NCBI GenBank assembly: GCA_016234735.1
Contig: JACRAN010000222.1
Location: 1 to 33,774, forward strand
Direction: 5' to 3'
DNA length: 33,774 nt
From: Bacteroidota bacterium
Lineage (GTDB): Bacteria; Bacteroidota; Bacteroidia; Chitinophagales; Saprospiraceae
Shown here: positions 25,144-32,978 of the stretch, piece by piece
Layout of the letters: every line of letters begins with the position of its first letter
Position numbering within the stretch: the stretch's first letter is position 1
The notes under the pieces: model-generated
Seen by the model: only the letters and a program-made list of their open reading frames with translations
What the model was told of the DNA's origin: nothing
Databases searched by the model: none
Translations under genes and position numbers: made by a program

Positions 25144-28100
25144 ATGAAAAAGCACTTTTCCAATCTTTTAAGCCCTTTTTTCGGCGGAACATCGAGAAGT
25201 TCTATGCTCTCCGGGGTATTGCGCCTGTTGCTTTTGGGCGCACTGACCTTTTCGAGCTTGAACAGCACCGTGAGCGCCCAATGCCAGACCTGCTGCAACG
25301 GCAGCAAGCCAAAGTCATTGGTACTCTTGTACAACGGCCTGCCATGCAGCGCTTCCGTTACCTGCCAGGCTGCGGACAAGTGGTCCTGCGAAGGTGTCGG
25401 CCCCAACAACGCAGCCAGCGTTTACATTACGGCCAGCAAGAATTCGGACGGTTCCGGCGGGACTTACTTTGCCGGGACGGTGACGCTCAACAGCGAGTTC
25501 ACCGCCAATTCCGCTTCGGGTGGCTCTTCGACATTTCCCTCCAACACCTACTTCCGGATTTTGAGCAGCCAGTCGGGTACTTTGCTGCAACTGATAAAAA
25601 TCCACACCTCCTGCTCGACACCGCTCGTAGCAGGAGACCAGTTCGGCAGCCTGCGTTTACAAAAAATTACGCTGGCTGACGGCACCAACTGCAATGCGCC
25701 GCCTCCGCCTCCGCCACCACCAACCTGCCCGACGCCCGTCATCACTATCAACAATACCACACCAACCAACGTGGGACAATTGTGCAAAGGCACCCAGATT
25801 ATTTTCAAAACGACAGATTTGGGCTATCCCTGCATTTCTTACAACTGGAATTTCGGTGCCAATGCAACACCGCCAACCGCCTCCGGCATCGGCCCGCACA
25901 CCGTAACGTACTCAGCAGCAGGCAGCGCCACAGTGACCTTGAGCACCGACAACGACTGTGAAGGTGGTGTCGGCACTACGATTTGTCCTCCGCCTCCACC
26001 TCCTCCAGTAGGCTCGGATTGCTGCGACGACAACAGCGGCAAGCCGAAATCACTCAAATTGAAGTACACCGGCCAGGGCTGTTCCTCCACGAACACCTCA
26101 CAAGGCTCGGACAAGTATTCTTGTGACGACCTGGGTGAAGGTCCGAATGGAGACCCTGCTGTTTACATCATTGCCAACGAAAAAGCAGATGGAACGGGTA
26201 CCACTTATTTCAGCGGCAACGTGAACCTCAACGCCACGTTCACCGCTACCTCGCCCAGCAACACACTGCCGACCAATACCTACTTCCTGATTTACGCAAG
26301 CCAGGGAGGAACTTTGCTTCAGAAAATAAAAATCCACACCTCGTGCTCCGCACCCATCGTACCGGGCGAGCAATTCGGCAGCCTGCTGCTGGAAAGTGCC
26401 ACCTGGTCAACCGGCGTTACCTGCGACATCAACAGCGGCGGTGGCAACAGTGGTGGCGGTTCCGGCGGCGCTGATTGCTGCGACAGCAACAGCGGCAAGC
26501 CCAAGTCGCTTACGTTGATGTACAACGGCGAAAGCTGCTCACAAACCAGCACCTCGCAAGGCTCTGACAAATACTCCTGCGATGACCTCGGCAGCGGCCC
26601 GAACGGCGATGCTACCGTTTGGATTGTTGCCAATGAAAAAGCTGACGGCTCCGGCATCACTTATTTTAGTGGCCTTGTGAACCTGAACGCCACGTTCACG
26701 GCCACCTCGCCGAGCAGCACCCTGCCCACCAACACCTATTTCCTGATTTACGGCAGCCAGGGCGGCACCTTGCTTCAAAAAGTAAAAATCCACACCTCCT
26801 GCTCTGCACCAATTGTTCCGGGCGACCAGTTCGGCAGCCTTGTATTGCTGGCAGCAACCTGGTCAACCGGCGTCACCTGTGGTCAGACGACACCTCCAGG
26901 CCCGGACTGTATCGATTGTGACAAAACCGTCACAACGACCATCAACATTGTTGACTGTAATCCTTGCGACGTAAATCTGGCCGTGTCGAACATCGTTTGC
27001 AACGGCAATGGCACCTCCACCACGACAGATGACACTTACACCTTTGTCATCAATGTTACGGGTACCAACACCAGCGGCAATTGGCAGGGCGGTTTCAGCA
27101 ATGCCTTCCTCGGCGCATTCGCCATTGGCCCGACACCTTACAACACGCCCATCACGCTGGGGCCATTCCCCGCCGGACAGTTTACTTCGGGCAATACCAA
27201 CCCGCCGATAACGGTACAGAACGGCTTGAACATCGACGTTTCGGTCAGCGATTCGCAAAACCCGAACTGTTCGGATTTTACGACGGTAGTTTCCCCCGGC
27301 CCCTGTTCACCGGCGGCTACGGCCTCTTTGGGCGATTTTGTCTGGAACGACCTCAACCAGAACGGCGCTCAAAATGCAGGTGAGCCTGGTGTACAATTAG
27401 TGACGGTCAATTTGTACAAATGCGACAACACGTTCGTGGCCACCACCACCACCAACAACGTTGGTTTCTACCAGTTCCTCAACCTGGCTCCGAACATGCA
27501 GTACTTCGTGGAGTTTGTGCTACCGGCAGGCTACCAGCGCAGCCCGATGGATGCCACTGCCGACAACATCGACAGCGATGCCAACACCACTACTGGCCGC
27601 ACGGCTTGTACCTTCCTCTCGCCGGGCGAGTACGACAACTCGATTGACGCCGGGATTTACCAGACCACAAACACCGGCCCCGGCAAAGTCGGGGATTTCG
27701 TCTGGTTTGAAACCGACGGCGACGGCATCCAGGAAGCAGGCGAGCCTGGCATTCCAAACGTGTTCGTCATTTTGGAAACCTGCACCGGACAGTTCGTGAA
27801 TTTTACCACCACCAATGACCAGGGGATGTACATGTTCAACAACGTCCAACCAGGCCAGTACCGGATAAAATTTGCCAGCCCGGGCACTTACAACGGCGTA
27901 CCGATACAGTTGACTGCCCAAAACGCAGGCAACGATGATGCTAAAGACAGCGACGCCGACTGGCTTGGCTTCACGGCTTGCTTCACTTTGGGCGCAGGTG
28001 AAATAAACCTGACCCTCGATGCAGGTTTCACAGGCGAAGCTCCGCCGCAAATTTGTACCATCAACGGCACGGTATCGAACATCGTTTGTGATAACCACGG

Positions 28101-28983
28101 CACACCGAACAATGCCGCAGATGATACCTACACGTTCACGCTGGTCGTGAATGGCACCAACACAGGCGACTGGGGCTACGACATTCCGTCGTTGAACCTG
28201 TTCATGTTGCAATACGGCCAGCCCTACAACCTCGGCCCGTTCAACATCGGCGCAGGTACGCTCACACTGCACATCAACGACCACGATGTACTGAATTGCA
28301 CCACAAAAGTACACGTCACACCTCCTCCTCCTTGCAGCGCTGGCGGCGGTACTGGCAACCCATGCGACAACGTGACCTTCTCGGGCAGTGGCAACAAGGT
28401 TACCATCACAGGGCTGTCTGCGCCTATCGAGATTGTGAAGGTTTGGAACTCCGCCTGGCAGGAAGTATTTAGCTGCACGGCCAACTGCGCAGACCCAAGC
28501 GTGACGGGCATATTACCGGCAGGGACTTACTTCGTGAAAGTACAGATGTTCAGTGCTGCCTGGGGATTGATTTGCACCAAAGAAGGGTACGTAACGGTAT
28601 CGAACTTCACTGGCGGCGTTGGCACTACTGCCATCTCTGCACCGACGGGTGGTGGCGAAACCGGCAATCAATCGAATGTTGAAGACCGAAGCAATCCGTT
28701 GGTGGAAAGTTCGGCCTTAAACCTGCCTGTTGGCATTGAGTTTCACCCGAACCCGACATCCGGTCTTGTGAGGGTAAGCGTTCAAGGCGTGGATGGACTT
28801 CCTGCCACGTTGCGCATTACCGACCAGTTGGGCAGGGAAGTATGGCGGGTAAATACCAGCTACTACTCGGCTGACCTGTTCGATGTAGATTTGAGCAGCC
28901 TGAACAATGGGCAATACATCATCTGGATGGTAGCGGAGGGACAACTGCCCATCGCTAAAAAGCTGATGGTTGCTAAGTTTTAA
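25144..28983 (+). CDS. T9SS-exported multidomain protein D (three Cys-rich repeats, two SdrD_B domains, type A sorting domain)
   Basis: This encodes 1279 aa from the ATG at 25144; the in-frame ATG at 25096 would put 16 extra residues before the signal peptide. The signal peptide is residues 1-45, ending in NSTVSA. Three about 135-residue Cys-rich domains (KPKSLTLMYNG, TYFSGLVNLN, LLQKVKIHTSCSAPIVPG) lie at 50-183, 293-427 and 445-579; they resemble a family listed as DUF7467, a name given from memory. A PKD-like domain lies between the first two, with Pro-rich linkers (PPPPPPPP). Two units of the VSNIVC...DDTYTF type (about 611-720, 972-1065) flank two SdrD_B domains (about 728-840, 847-965: GDFVWNDLNQNG, GDFVWFETDGDG). 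An unnamed domain (IEIVKVWNSAWQEVFSC) precedes a T9SS type A sorting domain at about 1193-1279 (FHPNPTSG, ITDQLGREVW, LNNGQYIIWM). It should be exported by the type IX system and attached to or released from the surface. It is followed by a strong terminator, so it is monocistronic. Confidence 0.92.
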   Translation: MKKHFSNLLSPFFGGTSRSSMLSGVLRLLLLGALTFSSLNSTVSAQCQTCCNGSKPKSLVLLYNGLPCSASVTCQAADKWSCEGVGPNNAASVYITASKNSDGSGGTYFAGTVTLNSEFTANSASGGSSTFPSNTYFRILSSQSGTLLQLIKIHTSCSTPLVAGDQFGSLRLQKITLADGTNCNAPPPPPPPPTCPTPVITINNTTPTNVGQLCKGTQIIFKTTDLGYPCISYNWNFGANATPPTASGIGPHTVTYSAAGSATVTLSTDNDCEGGVGTTICPPPPPPPVGSDCCDDNSGKPKSLKLKYTGQGCSSTNTSQGSDKYSCDDLGEGPNGDPAVYIIANEKADGTGTTYFSGNVNLNATFTATSPSNTLPTNTYFLIYASQGGTLLQKIKIHTSCSAPIVPGEQFGSLLLESATWSTGVTCDINSGGGNSGGGSGGADCCDSNSGKPKSLTLMYNGESCSQTSTSQGSDKYSCDDLGSGPNGDATVWIVANEKADGSGITYFSGLVNLNATFTATSPSSTLPTNTYFLIYGSQGGTLLQKVKIHTSCSAPIVPGDQFGSLVLLAATWSTGVTCGQTTPPGPDCIDCDKTVTTTINIVDCNPCDVNLAVSNIVCNGNGTSTTTDDTYTFVINVTGTNTSGNWQGGFSNAFLGAFAIGPTPYNTPITLGPFPAGQFTSGNTNPPITVQNGLNIDVSVSDSQNPNCSDFTTVVSPGPCSPAATASLGDFVWNDLNQNGAQNAGEPGVQLVTVNLYKCDNTFVATTTTNNVGFYQFLNLAPNMQYFVEFVLPAGYQRSPMDATADNIDSDANTTTGRTACTFLSPGEYDNSIDAGIYQTTNTGPGKVGDFVWFETDGDGIQEAGEPGIPNVFVILETCTGQFVNFTTTNDQGMYMFNNVQPGQYRIKFASPGTYNGVPIQLTAQNAGNDDAKDSDADWLGFTACFTLGAGEINLTLDAGFTGEAPPQICTINGTVSNIVCDNHGTPNNAADDTYTFTLVVNGTNTGDWGYDIPSLNLFMLQYGQPYNLGPFNIGAGTLTLHINDHDVLNCTTKVHVTPPPPCSAGGGTGNPCDNVTFSGSGNKVTITGLSAPIEIVKVWNSAWQEVFSCTANCADPSVTGILPAGTYFVKVQMFSAAWGLICTKEGYVTVSNFTGGVGTTAISAPTGGGETGNQSNVEDRSNPLVESSALNLPVGIEFHPNPTSGLVRVSVQGVDGLPATLRITDQLGREVWRVNTSYYSADLFDVDLSSLNNGQYIIWMVAEGQLPIAKKLMVAKF
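26020..26880 (+). repeat. Tandem 405-bp intragenic repeat in protein D
   Basis: Two 405-bp segments (26020-26424 and 26476-26880) encode closely similar Cys-rich domains and start 456 bases apart. They share long near-identical stretches at DNA level, such as those coding for TSQGSDKYSCDDLG and LPTNTYFLIY. A more diverged third relative is at 25291-25692. This looks like a recent intragenic duplication that could expand or contract by recombination. Confidence 0.75.
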
Positions 28984-29002
28984 TTAGCTTCCTCATTGAT
29001 TG

Positions 29003-29043
29003 AAAACGGCAGTCGGTGAAATTCCGGCTGCCGTTTTTTTTTT
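29003..29043 (+). terminator. Rho-independent terminator after protein D gene
   Basis: A hairpin with arms AAAACGGCAGTCGG (29003-29016) and CCGGCTGCCGTTTT (29024-29037), one G-T wobble, and a 7-nt loop is followed by a run of ten T. It starts 19 bases after the stop codon and ends the protein D transcript before the polysaccharide export genes. Confidence 0.9.
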
Positions 29044-29198
29044 AGTTCCGATTGGTTTTGTTACATCAGGAAGGATGGCCCCACACCCGGCCAGTGCTGT
29101 TGTTAAAAAACAAGCAAGGCAAGCTGGGCGCTTGGTCTTTGGTATTGTTATTGGACTTAATCTCAAACCTCATTCCCCGGATATTCAAACAAACAAGT

Positions 29199-30020
29199 AT
29201 GCTCACGAGAGAAAGCTTCATCAAAATCTTACTCTTTGCACTTACCATTAGCATGGTGGGACAATCATGTGTCAGCCACAAAGATCTTGTTACATTGAAC
29301 GGCAACGAGCAGGTACCGGAAGACCTGCGCGCCGCAGAAACGAAAACCAACACCAGGGTTTTTCCCTTCAAGCCCCATCAAATCCAGCCCTTCGACCAAT
29401 TGATGGTTAAAATCAATGCCTTCGATGGCAGCACCGAGGAATTCCTCAACCGGGAATTCACCACGGAGCATGTTTACAGCAGGGACATCAATTATGACCC
29501 CTCGTCCCTTTATTTCAATAGTTATACCGTGGACGGGGAGGGCTATATCTATTTGCCGTTGCTGGAAAAGGTGTTGGTCAAGGGGGTTACGCTGTCAGAA
29601 CTAAAAGTCAAGCTCGATAAGGAATATGCGCCTTACCTCAAGTTCGCTTCCACCAATGTGAAATTGGCAAACATGCGCGTCACCGTCATTGGGGAGGTCA
29701 ATAACCCCGGCGTACATTATTTGCACAACGAACGGGCTACCCTACTGGATGCGATCGGGCTTGCCGGTGACTTCACCGATTTCAGCAACCGCAAGAAAGT
29801 AAAAGTCATCAGGCAATACAAAGATGGCAGTTATTCCAGTTACCTCAACCTGAACCGGGACGACTTTATCTATACCGAATTTTACTATTGCCAGCCCTAT
29901 GACGTTATCTATGTGGAGCCTTTGAAAGCCAAATCCAAAGAGGTCAGCGCACCAATCGTAGGGGTCTTTCTTTCGGCCATTTCGGTGGGTGCCCTCATCG
30001 TGAACATCTTCATCAAGTAA
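29199..30020 (+). CDS. Wza-like polysaccharide export outer-membrane lipoprotein
   Basis: This encodes 273 aa from the ATG at 29199, chosen because it starts a lipoprotein signal (MLTRESFIKILLFALTISMV, then GQSC with Cys24). The in-frame ATG at 29052 would add 49 unlikely residues. The middle holds the polysaccharide export domain (HQIQPFDQLMVKINAFDG, GEGYIYLPLLEKVLVKGVTL, AYVKF-like YAPYLKF). An SLBB-like domain follows (VTVIGEVNNPGVHYLHNE, LLDAIGLAGDFTDFSNRKKV). A hydrophobic C-terminus (APIVGVFLSAISVGALIVN) is typical of Bacteroidota homologues. Family members form the outer-membrane channel for capsule or exopolysaccharide and work with Wzc, which is the next gene. It is shorter than E. 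coli Wza (about 380 aa) but in the usual range for this phylum. Confidence 0.88.
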   Translation: MLTRESFIKILLFALTISMVGQSCVSHKDLVTLNGNEQVPEDLRAAETKTNTRVFPFKPHQIQPFDQLMVKINAFDGSTEEFLNREFTTEHVYSRDINYDPSSLYFNSYTVDGEGYIYLPLLEKVLVKGVTLSELKVKLDKEYAPYLKFASTNVKLANMRVTVIGEVNNPGVHYLHNERATLLDAIGLAGDFTDFSNRKKVKVIRQYKDGSYSSYLNLNRDDFIYTEFYYCQPYDVIYVEPLKAKSKEVSAPIVGVFLSAISVGALIVNIFIK

Positions 30021-30270
30021 GCGTTTTTGCTGAAAAAAATAGGCGTGTGTTTGGCCGCTATGGAAATTTAAAGTAAATTGCGCCTCCATTTTGGGCTTTA
30101 CCATCCTCCCCCCTTTGTTCGATTAGTCTCACTTTCCTTTTCTTGAATAAAAATCCCGCTTGATTTTGGCCGCACTGCCAAGATGAACCTCCCCCTTGCT
30201 TTGGGTTTAAAGTCACCGTGTGAACTACACCCGCATAAAATACCTTTTCAAAGAAAGGCTTATCAATACT

Positions 30271-32706
30271 ATGGACAACTTACACAAAAAAGAAACAAAT
30301 TCACTGCACGAGGTGAACCTGAAGGCATTACTGAGGAAAATTCTGGAGCGAAAGTTCCTGTTTTTGGGCAGCATGGCGGTTTGCCTGGCTTTGGCGCTGG
30401 CATACGTCAAGGTCGCAACGCCCATCTACGAAGTGCAGGCTTCCCTGCTGATTGACCCATTGGGCAAAAGCAGGATGCTCGGCGAGAGCAAGTACGTGGA
30501 CGGTGCGGTTGGGCAGATTGGAACCGAAAAAAACCTCTTCAACGAAATCGGCATCCTGAAATCCTACACCCTGATTGACCAAGCCCTGGACGAACTCGAT
30601 TTCCAGGTCAGCTACCATGCCGGCAACTGGCTCAAGCGGAAAGAGTACTACGGGTACTTCCCCTTCACGGTGGAATTGCAGGATTCCAGCACCCAATTGT
30701 ACGATGTCCCGTTCGTGGTAGAATTTCTTTCAGCCGAAGAATACCGACTGACCGTGAAAGCCAATAAATTTTTTGTCTCGAACCCTGAAAACGGCACCAA
30801 GCACGAGGTGGACCAAAAACTGGCTTTTGCCAGCAACTATCGTTTTGGGCAGGAGGTCTCCCAACACTATTTTCATTTCACCATCAACAAGCCGAAGTAC
30901 AAGGTGGCCATGGAAGATTTCCGGGACAAGGAACTGTCTTTTATCATGCACAGCCGGGATAAACTCATTAACGAATTCAAGGATAAACTGCAAGTCGAGC
31001 AGTTCGACATACAGGCGGATATTTTGCACGTAAAGACGCAGGGGACGTCGCTGGACAAGGAATTGGTGTTCCTGGAAAAGCTGACCAGCCACTTTATCGA
31101 CAGCAAGTTCAGCGAACGGGACGATATTGCTACGAGCAAGGAGGATTTTATCCGGAAGCAGTTGAAAGGCGTCACCGACTCCCTCTCCCATGCTGAAAAA
31201 GGGCTTGAAAATTTTCAAAAAACCAATAATGTAGTTGACCTTTCCTTGTCGGCTTCCACTACCATCGACCAGTTAAATATACTTGAATCGGAACGTGCAC
31301 AAATTGAGCTGAATGTTAAATACTATACGTCGCTGGTCGGTTACCTGAACTCGAACAGCGGAATCGAAAAGATAATCGCACCTTCGGTCGTCGGCATTGA
31401 TGACCCGTTGCTGAACGAAAACCTCGTGGAATTAAGGAGGTTGCATAACAAAAAAACGCACCTTAGTTCTTATAAGGGGGAAAAAAGCTTAGATCTGAAA
31501 GTCATCAACGAGGAAATAGCCGAAACGACCAACTCATTGAGGGAAAACATTAAAAACCTGCTGGAGTCCTCAAAGATTGCCCTACAGGATAAGAACAAGC
31601 GCATCGGAGGGTTGGAAGGAAAGCTCAACCAATTGCCGACCAGCCAAAAGAGGCAACTCAGTTTTGAAAGGAAAACTACCTTGTACGACAATCTTTCGAG
31701 ATACCTTAGCCAGGAGCTGGCAAAGGCGAGCATCGCCAAAGCAGAGGACATAGCCGACACCAAATTGTTGGATGCTCCACGCATGGTGGGCGACGGCCCC
31801 ATTTCCCCGCAAAAGGGCTTGATTTTACTCTTGGCTTTTATCGTGGGCTTGATAATCCCTTTGACCTGGGTTGTTTTCTCCAGTTCGTTGGGGGAAACGA
31901 TGGACGACATCGGCAATGTTGAGGCATTTTCAAGCATCCCCGTTGCCGCCAGAATCAGCCACATGGACAATGGCCCCGAGGGCAGCCCCAGCCAGGCACT
32001 GCTCGTGGAGTCGTTCCGGGGGCTGGCGGCAAACCTGCAATTCATGGTGGCCGACCCCGAAAAAAACATCATCGGCGTCACTTCGACCGTTTCGGGGGAA
32101 GGCAAGTCTTTTTGTGTTTCCAACCTCGGCATCAGCCTCGCTGCGGAAGGGAAAAAGACCTTGCTCGTGGACCTCAACTTCCGCCACCCGAACCTCTTTC
32201 AGGGGCAAAATTACGAGGACGGGAAAGCCCTTTCGGATTACCTGAAGGACCGGGCAACGCCAGATGAAATCATACAACAGTTTTACAGCCTGCCCAACCT
32301 CCACTACATCCCCTCCTTGCCGGGCGAAAAAAACCCTCACCACCTGCTGGCAAGCCCCAGGTTGAAAACGCTGCTCCAGGCACTTAAATACGAGTATGAT
32401 TACATCATTGTGGACACCCCGGCAGTGGGGCTGGTGTCTGATTATTTGCTGATTTCGAGGTTCGTGGATATTCACCTCTTTATCCTTCGGAGAAAATTGT
32501 CCAAGCAATCCTTCCTCAGCGAAATAGAAAAATGGAAGGAAAAAGGAAAAATGGACAACCTCTTCTTGGTGCTCAACGATTTAAAAAACATCCCCTCCAT
32601 CAACGGTTACGCCAGTACTGGCAAGGGCGGTGTCCCCGAAGGGCACAGGCTGTCAGCCAGCTTCAAACCTGGCAAAACTTTCCTCCGGAAATCCGGCAAA
32701 ATCTAA
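30271..32706 (+). CDS. Wzc-like polysaccharide co-polymerase / BY-kinase
   Basis: This encodes 811 aa from the ATG at 30271, preceded by an AAGAAAGG stretch; an in-frame GTG at 30220 would add 17 residues. The N-terminal Wzz-type part has a membrane segment at 28-49 (FLFLGSMAVCLALALAYV), a periplasmic coiled-coil-rich middle with many Lys/Glu/Leu heptads, and a second membrane segment at 516-538 (LILLLAFIVGLIIPLTWVVF). The cytoplasmic kinase domain has Walker A STVSGEGKSF (Lys612), Walker A' LLVDLNFRHP (Asp634) and Walker B YIIVDTPA (Asp715). Family members control chain length and export of surface polysaccharide through Wza. Oddities: the A' motif reads D-L-N rather than the usual D-x-D, and the C-terminal tail has only one Tyr instead of a Tyr cluster. 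About 250 bases separate it from the Wza-like gene, and no terminator was seen between them. Confidence 0.9.
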   Translation: MDNLHKKETNSLHEVNLKALLRKILERKFLFLGSMAVCLALALAYVKVATPIYEVQASLLIDPLGKSRMLGESKYVDGAVGQIGTEKNLFNEIGILKSYTLIDQALDELDFQVSYHAGNWLKRKEYYGYFPFTVELQDSSTQLYDVPFVVEFLSAEEYRLTVKANKFFVSNPENGTKHEVDQKLAFASNYRFGQEVSQHYFHFTINKPKYKVAMEDFRDKELSFIMHSRDKLINEFKDKLQVEQFDIQADILHVKTQGTSLDKELVFLEKLTSHFIDSKFSERDDIATSKEDFIRKQLKGVTDSLSHAEKGLENFQKTNNVVDLSLSASTTIDQLNILESERAQIELNVKYYTSLVGYLNSNSGIEKIIAPSVVGIDDPLLNENLVELRRLHNKKTHLSSYKGEKSLDLKVINEEIAETTNSLRENIKNLLESSKIALQDKNKRIGGLEGKLNQLPTSQKRQLSFERKTTLYDNLSRYLSQELAKASIAKAEDIADTKLLDAPRMVGDGPISPQKGLILLLAFIVGLIIPLTWVVFSSSLGETMDDIGNVEAFSSIPVAARISHMDNGPEGSPSQALLVESFRGLAANLQFMVADPEKNIIGVTSTVSGEGKSFCVSNLGISLAAEGKKTLLVDLNFRHPNLFQGQNYEDGKALSDYLKDRATPDEIIQQFYSLPNLHYIPSLPGEKNPHHLLASPRLKTLLQALKYEYDYIIVDTPAVGLVSDYLLISRFVDIHLFILRRKLSKQSFLSEIEKWKEKGKMDNLFLVLNDLKNIPSINGYASTGKGGVPEGHRLSASFKPGKTFLRKSGKI

Positions 32707-32729
32707 AAAGTCGATGAACCGTCAACCCC

Positions 32730-32931
32730 CGTTCCGTAGGAACGACATCTTTATAGAAACCGTCCGACCCCTTGGCTTCCGTTCCGTAGGAACGATATCT
32801 GAGGGGGGGCAGATTCCGTTCCTATGGAACGGGAATGGCAGGTCTGGCAACCTGCTACAATGATTCCGTTCCTACGGAACGGGAATGGCAGGTCTGGCAA
32901 CCTGCTACAATGATTCCGTTCCTACGGAACG
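32730..32931. repeat. Cluster of five CGTTCC-N3-GGAACG palindromes
   Basis: Five perfect 15-bp palindromes lie at 32730-32744, 32780-32794, 32817-32831, 32867-32881 and 32917-32931. The central triplets are GTA, GTA, TAT, TAC and TAC, so the first two are the reverse complement of the last two. They fill the gap between the Wzc-like gene and the ligase-like gene and look like a REP-type interspersed element family. They could also act as a transcript-end or attenuation structure. Confidence 0.85.
32812..32931. repeat. 50-bp tandem repeat, two full copies plus a 20-bp partial copy
   Basis: Unit 1 (32812-32861) and unit 2 (32862-32911) differ at a single base (ctatgg versus ctacgg), and a third partial unit covers 32912-32931. 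Each unit starts with the CGTTCC palindrome and continues with a second imperfect hairpin (GGCAGGTCTGGCAACCTGC). There is no variable spacer, so this is not a CRISPR. Confidence 0.88.
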
Positions 32932-32978
32932 AAAGTCACAACCCTGAATTAAACCACCTCAAACAATTAGTCAACGCT

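Noticed and set aside
32812-32931. Possible CRISPR array
   Set aside because: Units are contiguous and identical apart from one base, with no variable spacers, and no cas-like gene is near.
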